Assembly (NCBI GenBank): GCA_963708165.1
Contig: OY970187.1
Location: 1,116,001 to 1,180,000 of the forward strand
Length of the DNA: 64,000 bases
From: Rubricoccus sp963708165
GTDB lineage: Bacteria > Bacteroidota > Rhodothermia > Rhodothermales > Rubricoccaceae
Direction of reading: 5' to 3'
Shown: one piece after another, positions 18,271-27,302 of the stretch
Numbering within the stretch: the stretch's first letter is position 1
How the letters are laid out: every line of letters starts with the position of its first letter
Position numbers and translations under genes: made by a program
The notes under the pieces: generated by a model
Databases searched by the model: none
What the model saw: the letters and a program-made list of their open reading frames with translations, nothing else
Told to the model about the DNA's origin: nothing

Positions 18271-19140
18271 TCAGGCGGTCTCGCGCGTGGCGTCGTCGAG
18301 CGCGGCGAACACGTCATCGGGCATGCTCAGCCCGGCCGCGGCGGTGTTCTCTTCGAGGTGCTCGATGGACGAGGTGCCGGGAATGGGCAGCATCACCGGC
18401 GAGCGCTTGAGCAACCACGCGAGCGCGACCTGGCTGTGCGTGGCATCCATCGCGCCAGAGGCGTCCGTGAGCACGTCGGAGTCGGCGAGTTTGCCTGCGT
18501 TGAGCGGGTACCATGGGATAAAGCCGATGCCCTCGGCCTCGCAGAAGTCCAGCACGTCTTCGTGCTTGCGCTGCCCCAGGTTGTACTCGTTCTGGACCGT
18601 CGCGACGGTTAGCCCGGCCTCTTGCGCGGCTTTGATCTCGTCCACGCCGACTTCGCTCAGTCCGACGAGGCGCACCCAGCCTTCGTCTTGCATGTGACGG
18701 AGTTCGGTGAACTGCTCGCCGCGGTCTACCTCGGGGTCGATGCGGTGGAGCTGGTAGAGCGGGATCGTGTCCAGCTTCAGCCGCCGCATCGACATCTGCA
18801 CGCACTGGCGCAGGTACATCGGGCGGCCCAGCGGGTGCCACTTGGCGGGCCCGGTGCGCAAGAGGCCGCCTTTGGTCGCGATGGTGACGTTCTCGTACGG
18901 GTGCAGCGCCTCGGCGATCAGGTCCTCCGACACGAACGGGCCGTAGGAGTCGGCGGTGTCGATAAAGTCGATGCCGAGTTCGACGGCGCGGCGGAGCACC
19001 GCGCGTGCGGCCTCGGGGTCCTCTGGCGCGCCCCACACGTGCTCGCCGGTGATGCGCATCGCGCCGTAGCCCAGGCGGTGAATGGTGAGGCCGTCGCCGA
19101 GCTCGAACGTGCCGGATGCGTGGGCGGGAAGAGAAGACAT
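18271..19140 (-). CDS. Aldo/keto reductase
   Basis: 289-residue NADPH-dependent TIM-barrel oxidoreductase. The catalytic tetrad can be followed: D and Y in FIDTADSYGPF, K in TIATKGGLL, H in LYQLHRID. Cofactor-binding segments PIPGTSSIEHLEENTAAA close the barrel. Start ATG 19140 (MSSLPAHASGTFELGDG) is preferred over the longer frame, whose added residues are not family-like. It matches the oxidoreductase subgroup with LGYGAMRITG near the N-terminus. Substrate unknown. It lies alone between a surface-protein unit and dacB, with a form B palindrome at 19193-19210 upstream. Confidence 0.88.
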   Translation of the reverse strand: MSSLPAHASGTFELGDGLTIHRLGYGAMRITGEHVWGAPEDPEAARAVLRRAVELGIDFIDTADSYGPFVSEDLIAEALHPYENVTIATKGGLLRTGPAKWHPLGRPMYLRQCVQMSMRRLKLDTIPLYQLHRIDPEVDRGEQFTELRHMQDEGWVRLVGLSEVGVDEIKAAQEAGLTVATVQNEYNLGQRKHEDVLDFCEAEGIGFIPWYPLNAGKLADSDVLTDASGAMDATHSQVALAWLLKRSPVMLPIPGTSSIEHLEENTAAAGLSMPDDVFAALDDATRETA

Positions 19141-19227
19141 GGGTGGGAGAGGTGTGTCTCCTGCAATGCCCTCACACCGCACACGGTTCAGGCGCCAGAG
19201 GCCTCTGGCGATGTCTAGCCTCTGGCG

Positions 19228-20448
19228 TTAGCGGCGTGCGCCGAACCGCTCGCCCAGGTTGCGCAGCCGAATGGGGTGCCCCTCGTAGTCTGCTAGAAGC
19301 TCCACCACTTCGTCCTGCGCGCGGTTGACGCGGCTCTTGGAAACGGTGTAACCGTTGCACATCAGCGAGAAGACCAGTTGCCGCCCATTGGCCGTCGCGA
19401 CGTAGCCCGAGAGCGTGCGGACCCGAGAGATGTAGCCCGTCTTGGCGCGGACGTTGTTGCGCGCGTCGCCCGACGTGAACCGTCTGCGTAGCGTGCCGGT
19501 GCGGCCGCCGAGCGGCAGCGAGCCCATAAAGGCCTGGCTCGTCCGCGGGTCTGGATGCTCCCACATGCCCTGCAAAATGCCAGCGATCCCGATAGGCGTC
19601 ATCCGGTTGTCTCGCGAGAGGCCAGAGCCATCGGCCACGGTGATGTGACGCGGGTTGACGCCGACGCGCAGCAGAAATGGGGTCGCGGCCTCGGCGCGGA
19701 ATATGGCGGGCGCGGGACCCATACTCGGGTACAGGTTCGCCGTGAGCGTGCGCAGGATGCGCTCGGCGTACATGTTGTTGGAGCTCTCGTTCGTCGTGGT
19801 CACGAACGCCGCCAGAGGCGGGGAGTCGTGTATCGCGGCGCGCGTGAGAGTGCGGTAGACCGGCGCCTGATCGAGGACGATGGTCTCGCGCGCCTCCAGC
19901 GAGATGCCTTCGGCCCGCAGCACGCGGCGCATCCGAGAGACGAAGTGGGCAGCGGGCTGCGCGATGGCGTCGTCGGCGAGCGAGATGGAGCCCTGGACGG
20001 AGCGGATGCCGTGCGCTTTGAGGCTGTCGGCCCACTGCTCGAACACGCCGTCGAGGGCCGCGAGGTCGCGCCGCCCGCCAAAGCGCGGGTCTCCCCCACC
20101 GCGAATGGTGAGCCCGCCGGTGAGCACGCCGTCGCTTACGTCGCCGTGGTAGTACAGGCGGGTGCGGAAGTGGTACTCCGGGCCGAGTTCGTCTAGAGCT
20201 GCCGCCGTCGTCACCAGCTTCATGTTGGAGGCTGGGATGAGCGGTAGCTCGGCGTTGCGCTCGTACAGCACCTCGCCCGTCTCCGGGTCCATGATGTAAA
20301 CGCCCCAGATCGCGCCCTCGAACGCCTCATCGTCCAGCACGCGGTCGATCTCGAAGCCGAGACCGGAGGGCGTGATCGTGGTCTGCGCCGACGCCGCGAG
20401 GGCGAGCGTGGCAGCGAACAGGAGGGCGAAAAGTCGTCGGAGCACCAT
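19228..20448 (-). CDS. dacB: D-alanyl-D-alanine carboxypeptidase/endopeptidase (PBP4 family)
   Basis: 406 residues, exported (signal MVLRRLFALLFAATLALAASA). The three penicillin-binding motifs are present: SNMK (S74, K77) in IPASNMKLVTTAAALDELG, SNN in TTNESSNNMYAERIL, and KTG in RAKTGYISRVRTLSGY. The long insert between SxxK and SxN, with GLTIRGGGDPRFGG, is typical of class C PBP4-type enzymes that trim or hydrolyse peptidoglycan cross-links in the periplasm. ATG 20448 was chosen because it begins the signal peptide. The stop TAA is followed at once by CGCCAGAGGC. The gene is divergent from lysS. Confidence 0.9.
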   Translation of the reverse strand: MVLRRLFALLFAATLALAASAQTTITPSGLGFEIDRVLDDEAFEGAIWGVYIMDPETGEVLYERNAELPLIPASNMKLVTTAAALDELGPEYHFRTRLYYHGDVSDGVLTGGLTIRGGGDPRFGGRRDLAALDGVFEQWADSLKAHGIRSVQGSISLADDAIAQPAAHFVSRMRRVLRAEGISLEARETIVLDQAPVYRTLTRAAIHDSPPLAAFVTTTNESSNNMYAERILRTLTANLYPSMGPAPAIFRAEAATPFLLRVGVNPRHITVADGSGLSRDNRMTPIGIAGILQGMWEHPDPRTSQAFMGSLPLGGRTGTLRRRFTSGDARNNVRAKTGYISRVRTLSGYVATANGRQLVFSLMCNGYTVSKSRVNRAQDEVVELLADYEGHPIRLRNLGERFGARR

Positions 20449-20740
20449 GCGGGTGGAAAGTACACAGAGGCGTCTCACGTTGGGACATCTCGCGCGATGT
20501 AATGTGGCCTCTTGGCAGAGAGTATCGGCCAGAGGCACGCTCGGCTTGAGCGCCCGGTCACCTCTGGCGCGAGAGTGCGCCTGCGTCTCGCCAGAGGCCT
20601 CTGGCGGAGCGCGACGTTCAGTCCGCGTACGCCTGGTCCCTCTGGCGCCAGAGGCGAAGGGAAAGCGACGCGAAAACGAGGTGCGCGCGCGCGCACCCGG
20701 CGTCAGAGGCGGATCTTGCCGCCTCATCCCTCCGAGTCGC
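20449..20740. other. Divergent intergenic region between dacB and lysS, 10-mer rich
   Basis: 292 bp containing a form B palindrome (20589-20606), a near-perfect form A copy around 20637-20655 and single copies near 20530 and 20560. It must hold both promoters, but I see no clear hexamers. A frame continuous with lysS runs through it; its sequence is low-complexity and begins without family similarity, so I treat it as non-coding. Confidence 0.5.
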
Positions 20741-22330
20741 ATGTCCGTCCGCGAGATCACCGAGCAAGAAGAAGTCCGCCGCCAGCACCTGAGCGCGCTC
20801 CGCGAGGCGGGCGTCGAGCCCTACCCTGCCGCGACGTGGGCGACGACGCACCACGCGCAAGAGGCTCTGGAGCTCTTCGAGGACGCAAAACACGACCCTG
20901 AAGCCGAGGGCACAGAGCCCATCCGCGTCGTCATCGCAGGGCGGATGCAGACCAAGCGCGTGATGGGCAAGGTGGCCTTCTTCCACCTCGCGGACGCCTC
21001 TGGCGCGATCCAGATCTACGCCCGCCGCGACGCCTTGCAAGAGGCCGACGCGGGCGCCGACGGCTGGTACAACAAGGTGTTCAAAAAGCTGCTCGACCCC
21101 GGCGACTGGCTCGGCATCGAAGGCACGCTCTTCCGCACGCAGAAGGGCGAGGTGAGCGTGCAGGCGGAAAAGATCGTGCTGCTGAGCAAGAGCCTCAAGC
21201 CGCTGCCCGTCGAGAAGACCGTCGTGGACGAGGCCTCTGGCGAGACCAAGACCTTCAACGAAGTCACCGACCCCGACTTCCGCTATCGCCAGCGCTACGC
21301 CGATCTCGCGCTGCATCCCGAGGTGCGGGACGTGTTTATCAAGCGCGCCCGCCTCTTGCGCACCATGCGCGACTTTCTGGACGCCAGAGGCTATCTGGAG
21401 GTCGAGACGCCCGCGCTGCAGCCGCTCTACGGCGGCGCCGCGGCGCGTCCGTTTACGACGCACGCCAACGCGTTGGACATGCCGCTCTTTCTCCGCATCG
21501 CGGACGAGTTGTACCTGAAGCGCCTGCTCGTGGGCGGCTTCGAAGGCGTCTACGAGATCGCCAAGGACTTCCGCAACGAGGGCCTCTCGCGGTTTCACAA
21601 TCCGGAGTTCACCATGATGGAGTTGTACGTCGCCTTCCGCGACTACGACTGGATGATGGAGCTCGTGGAGACGCTCTTGGAGCAGATCGCGATGGACCTG
21701 CACGGCACGTCTGAGCTGACCTGGGGCGAGCACACGCTGAGCTTCAAGGCGCCGTTTGCGCGCATTCCCATCTTCGAGGCCATCGAGCAGCGCACCGGCC
21801 ACAACCTGCGCGGCAAGACGCGCGACGAGGTCGCCGCCATCGCCCGCTCCCTTCACATCGGCGTGGACGAGAGCATGGGGCTGGGCAAGCTCATCGACGA
21901 GGTCTTCGGCGAGACCGTCGAGCCCCATCTGATCCAGCCGACGTTTATCACCGACTACCCCGTCGAGCTCTCGCCTCTGGCGAAGCGGCACCGGACGGAG
22001 GAGGGCTTGGTGGAGCGCTTCGAGCTTATCGCGGGTGGCAAGGAATTGTGCAACGCCTTCTCCGAACTCAACGACCCTCTGGACCAGCGCCAACGCTTCG
22101 AGGACCAAGTCTCGCTCGCTCAGGACGGCGACGACGAGGCCGTCAACACCGTGGACGAGGACTACCTTCGCGCGCTGGAGTACGGCATGCCGCCCGCGGC
22201 CGGCCTCGGCATCGGCATCGACCGGCTCACGATGGTGATGACCAACCAGCCGAGCATCCGCGACGTGCTGCTGTTTCCGCTGCTGCGGCCGGAGGACGGC
22301 GAGGACACGCCAGAGGCCTCTGGCGAGTAG
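20741..22330 (+). CDS. lysS: Lysyl-tRNA synthetase, class II
   Basis: 529 residues. N-terminal OB-fold anticodon-binding domain (IRVVIAGRMQTKRVMGKVAFFHLAD), then the class II core: motif 1 region FLDARGYLEVETPALQPLYGGAAARPF, motif 2 FRNEGLSRFHNPEFTMMELY, and motif 3 GLGIGIDRLTMVMTNQPSIRDVLLFP. ATG 20741 (MSVREITEQEEVRRQHLSALREAG) matches the family start. The conserved FLDARG is written with an exact CGCCAGAGGC (21382-21391), so the iterated word also sits where protein sequence is fixed. The last codons (TPEASGE) are a form B palindrome at 22308-22325 just before the stop. Confidence 0.96.
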   Translation: MSVREITEQEEVRRQHLSALREAGVEPYPAATWATTHHAQEALELFEDAKHDPEAEGTEPIRVVIAGRMQTKRVMGKVAFFHLADASGAIQIYARRDALQEADAGADGWYNKVFKKLLDPGDWLGIEGTLFRTQKGEVSVQAEKIVLLSKSLKPLPVEKTVVDEASGETKTFNEVTDPDFRYRQRYADLALHPEVRDVFIKRARLLRTMRDFLDARGYLEVETPALQPLYGGAAARPFTTHANALDMPLFLRIADELYLKRLLVGGFEGVYEIAKDFRNEGLSRFHNPEFTMMELYVAFRDYDWMMELVETLLEQIAMDLHGTSELTWGEHTLSFKAPFARIPIFEAIEQRTGHNLRGKTRDEVAAIARSLHIGVDESMGLGKLIDEVFGETVEPHLIQPTFITDYPVELSPLAKRHRTEEGLVERFELIAGGKELCNAFSELNDPLDQRQRFEDQVSLAQDGDDEAVNTVDEDYLRALEYGMPPAAGLGIGIDRLTMVMTNQPSIRDVLLFPLLRPEDGEDTPEASGE

Positions 22331-22399
22331 ATCCCTCGTCGCTTCCCTCGGGATGACCAGTAGGTACAAAGCTGCTGAGTCGCCTCCCCCTTTCCAGTC

Positions 22400-22426
22400 G
22401 TCGTTCCCGCGCACGCGGGAATCCAG
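22400..22426. repeat. Palindromic repeat (TTCCCGCG-GCGGGAA), copy 1
   Basis: GTCGTTCCCGCGCA then CGCGGGAATCCAG, a near-perfect hairpin. The complementary arrangement occurs at 22547-22573, so the two flank a 120-bp segment as inverted ends. Similar GTCATTCCCGCG repeats are widespread dispersed elements in other bacteria. Confidence 0.65.
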
Positions 22427-22546
22427 AGTGACGACCGCCAGGGGCCTGCAATCGTTCGGTGTCGCAGGGAGGGAAAGGACTGGGCCGTGACGCCTCTGGC
22501 GTACGTTCTGTGCTCCTGCGATTAGCTGGAAAGACTCTCCAGTATC

Positions 22547-22573
22547 CTGGATTCCCGCGTGCGCGGGAATGAC
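22547..22573. repeat. Palindromic repeat (TTCCCGCG-GCGGGAA), copy 2, inverted
   Basis: CTGGATTCCCGCG then TGCGCGGGAATGAC, the reverse orientation of copy 1 at 22400-22426. The pair could be the termini of a small MITE-like unit. Confidence 0.65.
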
Positions 22574-22647
22574 GTTGGTAGAGGGATTCGGGCTAGAGCG
22601 GCACCGCGCAGTGGTGTGAACCCCACCACAGCCTCTGGCGCCAGAGG

Positions 22648-22842
22648 CTACTCGGCCGCTGCCTTCAGCTTCGCGATCTCGCGGATGCTGCCGGTCAGGT
22701 GCGCGCGCAGGTTGTCGTGCTCCTCGCGCAGCGCGGCGAGATCGGTGCGGAGGCGGTCGCGCTCAGCGGTGAGGGCGTCGATTTCCTGCTTGACCTCGCG
22801 GAGGCGGGCTTTGGGAACGCGGATCGTGTCGGTGTCGCTCAT
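22648..22842 (-). CDS. Small coiled-coil protein, unknown function
   Basis: 64 residues, MSDTDTIRVPKARLREVKQ then a continuous heptad pattern (IDALTAERDRLRTDLAALREEHDNLRAHLT) and a basic/alanine end. No signal peptide, cysteine or catalytic motif. The charged, regular composition, with no 10-mer inside, suggests a real gene. Its TAG stop shares the last base with a form A palindrome at 22631-22648. It lies upstream of, and on the same strand as, nothing obviously related. Function not recognised. Confidence 0.6.
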   Translation of the reverse strand: MSDTDTIRVPKARLREVKQEIDALTAERDRLRTDLAALREEHDNLRAHLTGSIREIAKLKAAAE

Positions 22843-22936
22843 GGGTGAGAAGCGGGGCGGGCGAAGGGAGCGGCGGTGAGGGGCACCGCCAGAGGCGAAG
22901 GCGAGCCTCTGGCGGGATGCGCCAGAGGCCGTGCGG

Positions 22937-24631
22937 TTAGCGGCGCTCGATGGGCTGGGGCGTGTACTGTTGCCCGCCGCCTTCCTGCCGAGGAGCGGGC
23001 TCCTGGCGCGGCGCGTCGATGCCCGGCATGCGGGGGATGTCGGCGGCGCGGGGCGCCTCGGTCTTCTCCATCGAGATCTGGAAGGTGCCGTCGGCTTCGC
23101 CGCTCGTCACGATGACGCGGTAGGTACCCGCCGTGGCGAGCGTTTCGCGCACATTGGCGCGTTCGTCGGTTGTGGTGCCGGGCACGCGGCGGCCGTCTGG
23201 GCCGACGAGGACAATGGACGGCGCGAAGCCGAGCGCACGCGTGTCGACGCGCACGCGGTCACCGACGCGGCCCGCGAAGGTGTACGTCACCTGCTCCCCC
23301 GCCTTGATGGAATCGCGCGAGGGCGGGGCGTTGGGAGTGAGCGCGCGGACGCGCGGCGGTTCCACGACGGGCGCCTGCGCCTTGGGCCCGGCTTTGAGGT
23401 TGAGCGTGTACGCGCCACGCTTGCCCTTCTCGCGAGAGGTCACGACGAGCCGGTAGCGTCCGTCAGCCTCTGGCGTAAAGACAAATTCGCCACCACGCGG
23501 TGCGATTCGGGTGCTGCCACGCGTAAGCGTCGGCACGACCTCGAACGCAGACGAGGCAAACGCGAGCGTGTACTCGCGCTCGGCTTCGGCGCTGAACTCG
23601 TAGGTATCGCGGTAGAACCCGTCTGCGATCAGGCTGCGCTGGCCCAGCACGGCGTTAGTCGTCTGGCCGTTCGCCGCCAGAGGCTGGATGGGCGTCTCCT
23701 GGCGGATCTGGAGGGCGTACGCCCCCTCGCCGCCCGGCTCGCGCGAGGTGACGAGGATCTCAAACCGGCCCGGCCCGCGCAGATTGTCGATGCGCACGGC
23801 GTCCTCGCCAGAGGCCTGGGCCTCGTAGCGCTGGCCGTCCGGACCGACCGCGACCAGATCGGGGCGGAAGTCGGGAGAGTCGAGTGCGAGCGTGATGACG
23901 CGGCCCGAGGAGTCGGCGACGAACGTGAAGCGGTCCTCGTAGCGCCCGCCTGCCTGTCGGTCGCCGTCTTCGAGGGAGCCCACGAACTCGCCCGCGGCGA
24001 GCGCGACGGCCTGGGGCGCGGTCGGTTCGGCAACCTCCTCGACGACGACAGGCGCGGGTTCTGGCTGGTCCGTCAAGCGGCTCGCGACGAGAAAGCCGAC
24101 CACGAGCAGCAGCGCGATGCCCAGGACGGAGAGAAGCGGCACGAGCCACGAGCGGCCCTTTTCCGGTTCGGGCTCCGAGGGCGGTGGCATGTAGCCACGC
24201 GGTGCCCTGGGCGGTGCAGTGCGCGCGCGCGGTGTGGCCTCTGGCGCGCCAGAGGCTGAAGCGCCCAGTGCCGCAGCCGCTGCCGCGCCCGTTCCGCTCT
24301 CGATGGCCTCTGGCGGAGCCGCAGCGGCGCCTCCCGCCGGAATGGCCGCTACCGCCGCTGCGGCACCGATGCCCGAGGCCACCACAGGCGGCTCGGCATC
24401 GTAAGCCGACACGCCGTCGCCAGAGGCCGCCCCCCACGCGAGCGTCCCGGCGGAGCCGCCGTAGCTCTCGCCCAGCGCTTCCCACGTCTCGCGCAAGAGC
24501 ACGGTCCCGTCTGCCGCCTGCACGACGGTGTTGGTGGCGCGGAACGCGACGCCGGTGAACGGGTCGGTCTCGCCTCTGGCGAGAAAGTCGCGGTCGGCCT
24601 CGGCATCGAGGCGGTGGAAGTGCGGGGTCAC
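22937..24631 (-). CDS. Membrane-anchored protein with three PPC-like domains
   Basis: About 564 residues if GTG 24631 is the start; the longer frame overlaps the upstream gene and is not protein-like. N-terminal cytoplasmic part (HFHRLDAEADRDFLARGETDPFTGVAF), an alanine/proline linker rich in 10-mer-coded PEA/ASG, one TM segment (VPLLSVLGIALLLVVGFLVA), then three extracytoplasmic beta units of the pre-peptidase C-terminal type: GRYEDRFTFVADSSGRVITLAL, ADGFYRDTYEFSAEAEREYTL and a third near AGEQVTYTFAGRVGDRVRV. The C-terminus is proline/glutamine-rich. It follows a related gene by 13 bp, so the two form an operon. Role unknown; a stress or surface-sensing pair is speculation. Confidence 0.65.
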   Translation of the reverse strand: MTPHFHRLDAEADRDFLARGETDPFTGVAFRATNTVVQAADGTVLLRETWEALGESYGGSAGTLAWGAASGDGVSAYDAEPPVVASGIGAAAAVAAIPAGGAAAAPPEAIESGTGAAAAAALGASASGAPEATPRARTAPPRAPRGYMPPPSEPEPEKGRSWLVPLLSVLGIALLLVVGFLVASRLTDQPEPAPVVVEEVAEPTAPQAVALAAGEFVGSLEDGDRQAGGRYEDRFTFVADSSGRVITLALDSPDFRPDLVAVGPDGQRYEAQASGEDAVRIDNLRGPGRFEILVTSREPGGEGAYALQIRQETPIQPLAANGQTTNAVLGQRSLIADGFYRDTYEFSAEAEREYTLAFASSAFEVVPTLTRGSTRIAPRGGEFVFTPEADGRYRLVVTSREKGKRGAYTLNLKAGPKAQAPVVEPPRVRALTPNAPPSRDSIKAGEQVTYTFAGRVGDRVRVDTRALGFAPSIVLVGPDGRRVPGTTTDERANVRETLATAGTYRVIVTSGEADGTFQISMEKTEAPRAADIPRMPGIDAPRQEPAPRQEGGGQQYTPQPIERR

Positions 24632-24644
24632 GGGATCGGGAGGA

Positions 24645-26465
24645 TCAGCGAGGAATGTCGAGAACGATGGGGACCGATGTGCCGCCGCCGAGCGGGGCGG
24701 AGAACACGAGGCGGTCGATGTCTGTGCGGACGCCATCGGCGTAGAAGACGAGGCGGCCGCGGCGCTCGGCGCCGGGCTCGGCGACGGTCCCCGTCCCCGC
24801 GCTCTCGGCGGCTGCGGGCGTGTACTGCCGCCCGCGGTCGTCCATGAGCGCGCCTTGCCCTGCAAAGCTGCGCCACGGTGCCCACGGGCCGGCGTAGTCC
24901 ACCGAGCGGACGGTGACGCCGAGTTGGATGCGCGTGCGGTCGCCTCGCGGGTACGAGATCGAGACGGCGTAGACCGAGATCACGAACGTGTCGCCATCGG
25001 GCGAGCCGCCTCTGGCGGAGTTGGTGACCGCGCCCGTCCAGCCGCGCGGCGCCTCGGAGTCCTCCGGGTCGAACCGGACAGGCTCGGGGCGCTCCGAGGT
25101 CAGCTTGAGCGCGTACGGGCCCGCGGGGTAGATCCCGCCCTCGCCCGCCTTCGCGCTCGTCACTTCGAGAACATAGGTGCCTGCCTGGAAACCCGGTTTC
25201 TCGACCACCACGCCCGCTTTTTCGGTACGGTTGAGATCGGAGAGCGCGTCTTTCACGCCTCGGGTTTCCTCGCGCCAAAGTTGGAACGCGGGCGCAAACG
25301 CCGAACTCTGCAGGTCGATCTTGAGGTCGTCGCCGTCGCTCACGCGGAAGCGGTAGGCATCTACATAGCGCCCATCGCGGAGCCAGCTGTTTTTACCGAG
25401 TTCGCCGTTTTGGGCGCGCCCATCGGTCGGCACAGCTTCGGCTTCGACGGTGCGCATTTCGAGAGCGAACGGGCCTGTGGCCTCGCGCCCTTCGCTGGAG
25501 ACGAGCACGGTGTACGGCAGGTCCCAGCCGGGACGGAAGCGAAGCACGGCGCCGAACAGGCTGTCGCCAGAGGCCCCGCGCTCCAGCGTGCGTTGCTGCC
25601 GGATCTCGCCTGCGGGTCCGAGGAGCGTGATGCGTGGCGTGAACGCCGACGAGACCACTTCGAGAATGACCGGCCGGTCGGGCTCAGCGAGAAGGGCGTA
25701 GCTCACCTCGTAGCGCCCGGCAAGCGCACGGCCACTGCCGAGCGTGTCGGCGCGGAGCGCGTCGTCGGCACGGAGCGTGTCGCGAGCGGCGCCACTCGTG
25801 ACCAGGACCTGATACGCGCCAGAGGCCTGGGGCTGCGCCGAGGTTAGCGCGATGTCGAAGCGGCCCGGTCCCACGAGTCCTACCACTTCGGCGCGCGAGG
25901 CGGTGCCCATCAGCACGGAGGCGGCAAAGCGGCGCCCGTCGGGCGTGCGCACCGATACGTCGGGCGTGAACGCCTCGGACGTGGCGACGACCGTGAAGGC
26001 CGAGCTGTCCGACGTGGTGTAGCTCAAAAAGTCGACGTATTTGCCCGCGGCTGTTTCGGCGTCTCCAGGCTCCAGCGTGCCGCTGGCGAAGGCCGAGCCG
26101 TCCGCCTCCGCACCCAGAGGCGTCGGGGCCTGGCGGCGAGAGGCGGCCCAGGCCGTCCGCGCGATGGCGGCGTTGCGCGCCGCGGCGTCTTCGTCGATGA
26201 CCACTTCGGCCACGTCCCACGTGATCCAGACCGTGAGCGCGAGCGCCGCCAGGAGCGCCGCGCCAGAGGCCCAGCGTGCGCGCGGGCTCACTCCGGCCCA
26301 TCGCGCCTTGAGCCACGCCACGAGCGGCGGCTCGGCATCGCGACGCCACGCCACGCCACCGCGCGGCGACCGGGGCTCCGGTCCCTCGCGAGGGGGGCTC
26401 TGGGGTGGGATTTCAGCGGGAACCGGCACGGCTCTGGAAGGGGTCGCGCAAGGTAACGACCGCAT
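24645..26465 (-). CDS. Membrane-anchored protein with PPC-like domains, partner of the next gene
   Basis: 606 residues. Proline/arginine-rich N-terminal 60 residues, one TM helix (ASGAALLAALALTVWITWDV), then repeated PPC-like units (GKYVDFLSYTTSDSSAFTVVATSEAF, GRYEVSYALLAEPDRPVILEVVSSAF, GRYVDAYRFRVSDGDDLKIDLQSSAF) each followed by a G-Y-L/V-V-T-S strand. The end is a distinct beta domain (RTRIQLGVTVRSVDYAGPW). It precedes the similar protein at 22937-24631. The start may be internal, for instance nearer the TM helix. Function not known. The repeated GxY..F-S-AF pattern shows the internal duplications directly. Confidence 0.65.
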   Translation of the reverse strand: MRSLPCATPSRAVPVPAEIPPQSPPREGPEPRSPRGGVAWRRDAEPPLVAWLKARWAGVSPRARWASGAALLAALALTVWITWDVAEVVIDEDAAARNAAIARTAWAASRRQAPTPLGAEADGSAFASGTLEPGDAETAAGKYVDFLSYTTSDSSAFTVVATSEAFTPDVSVRTPDGRRFAASVLMGTASRAEVVGLVGPGRFDIALTSAQPQASGAYQVLVTSGAARDTLRADDALRADTLGSGRALAGRYEVSYALLAEPDRPVILEVVSSAFTPRITLLGPAGEIRQQRTLERGASGDSLFGAVLRFRPGWDLPYTVLVSSEGREATGPFALEMRTVEAEAVPTDGRAQNGELGKNSWLRDGRYVDAYRFRVSDGDDLKIDLQSSAFAPAFQLWREETRGVKDALSDLNRTEKAGVVVEKPGFQAGTYVLEVTSAKAGEGGIYPAGPYALKLTSERPEPVRFDPEDSEAPRGWTGAVTNSARGGSPDGDTFVISVYAVSISYPRGDRTRIQLGVTVRSVDYAGPWAPWRSFAGQGALMDDRGRQYTPAAAESAGTGTVAEPGAERRGRLVFYADGVRTDIDRLVFSAPLGGGTSVPIVLDIPR

Positions 26466-26564
26466 CCGCGGCCCTGGTGCATCGCCTACGGATGTGCAGG
26501 CACGAACATCGTGCGCGTCTGCACAACCCAGGCGCGAGGTGACGCACGCCAGAGGCCTCTGGCG

Positions 26565-27227
26565 CTACACGAGCAGGGTCACAAGCGCCACGATGCCGCC
26601 GATGATGACCGGAGCGTTGAGCGCGAACATCAGCAGCGTGCCCAGCACAAACGGCAGTCGCGCCAAACGCGCCACGCGAGCGGCCGTTGCCGCGCGGCCC
26701 CACATGCCTTTGGAGGCCAGTACGAAGCCGCGTGCCGCCCAGACGGCACGGATCACGCCCGTGATGCGCCCTCCAGACTTTGCGGCTTTGAGCGCGCCAC
26801 GCGACTCCTCCGCTACCGCGGCCGCTCCAGCGCGCAGCGTTTCCGGCAGCGCCAGAATGTCTTTCAGCGTGAGACCGAGCAGCCACGCCGAGGCGGCGGG
26901 AATCAGCAACACTCCCAGAAACGCCAGAGGCACGCCCAGCGCAATCGCTCCCGCAGCGCCGCTCGCAAAGAGTAGATCCGGCCGTACAACCGCCCACCAG
27001 ATCACGCCCGCACTGATCGCGCTCACAATGCCGGTGCGGTTGGCGAACTGCGCCAGACCCGAGAGGCGCGGCAGCCACCGACCCAGCCGCCCTAGGGCTC
27101 CGGCTTGCTTTTCATCGGTCACTGCGATCTCCGCCTCTGGCGCCAGAGGCAGGTCCATACTGGCCGGCGCGTCCTCCAGAGGCGTGTCGAAGACAGGAGC
27201 GGGGCGCGTGCGAGAATCCGAGGCCAT
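26565..27227 (-). CDS. Integral membrane protein, unknown function
   Basis: 220 residues: a hydrophilic N-terminus holding a 10-mer palindrome (MDLPLAPEAEIAV), two hydrophobic segments (GIVSAISAGVIWWAVV and LGVPLAFLGVLLIPAASAWLL), a central alanine/lysine amphipathic stretch and a hydrophobic C-terminal hairpin (LPFVLGTLLMFALNAPVIIGGIVALVTLLV). No family recognised. Its stop TAG abuts a form B palindrome (26547-26564). It may share a transcript with the two PPC-like genes downstream, about 100 bp away. Confidence 0.55.
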   Translation of the reverse strand: MASDSRTRPAPVFDTPLEDAPASMDLPLAPEAEIAVTDEKQAGALGRLGRWLPRLSGLAQFANRTGIVSAISAGVIWWAVVRPDLLFASGAAGAIALGVPLAFLGVLLIPAASAWLLGLTLKDILALPETLRAGAAAVAEESRGALKAAKSGGRITGVIRAVWAARGFVLASKGMWGRAATAARVARLARLPFVLGTLLMFALNAPVIIGGIVALVTLLV

Positions 27228-27302
27228 GGCCGTGTCGTTGGTGGGTCTCCGCTTCTACGACGCTCGCTCCCATCGGGTGCAGTGCCTCTGCCACGTGTGA
27301 CC

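Larger units (their letters stand above)
22331..22647. other. Intergenic region with an inverted pair of palindromic repeats
   Basis: 317 bp between convergent lysS and the coiled-coil gene. It holds two inverted copies of a GTC-TTCCCGCG...GCGGGAATCCAG repeat about 120 bp apart, with a single 10-mer and a near copy between them, and a form A palindrome at 22631-22648. No gene is seen. Confidence 0.6.

Noticed and set aside
20372..20740. N-terminal extension of lysyl-tRNA synthetase
   Set aside because: The added residues are low-complexity, made of iterated words, and the family start is at 20741.
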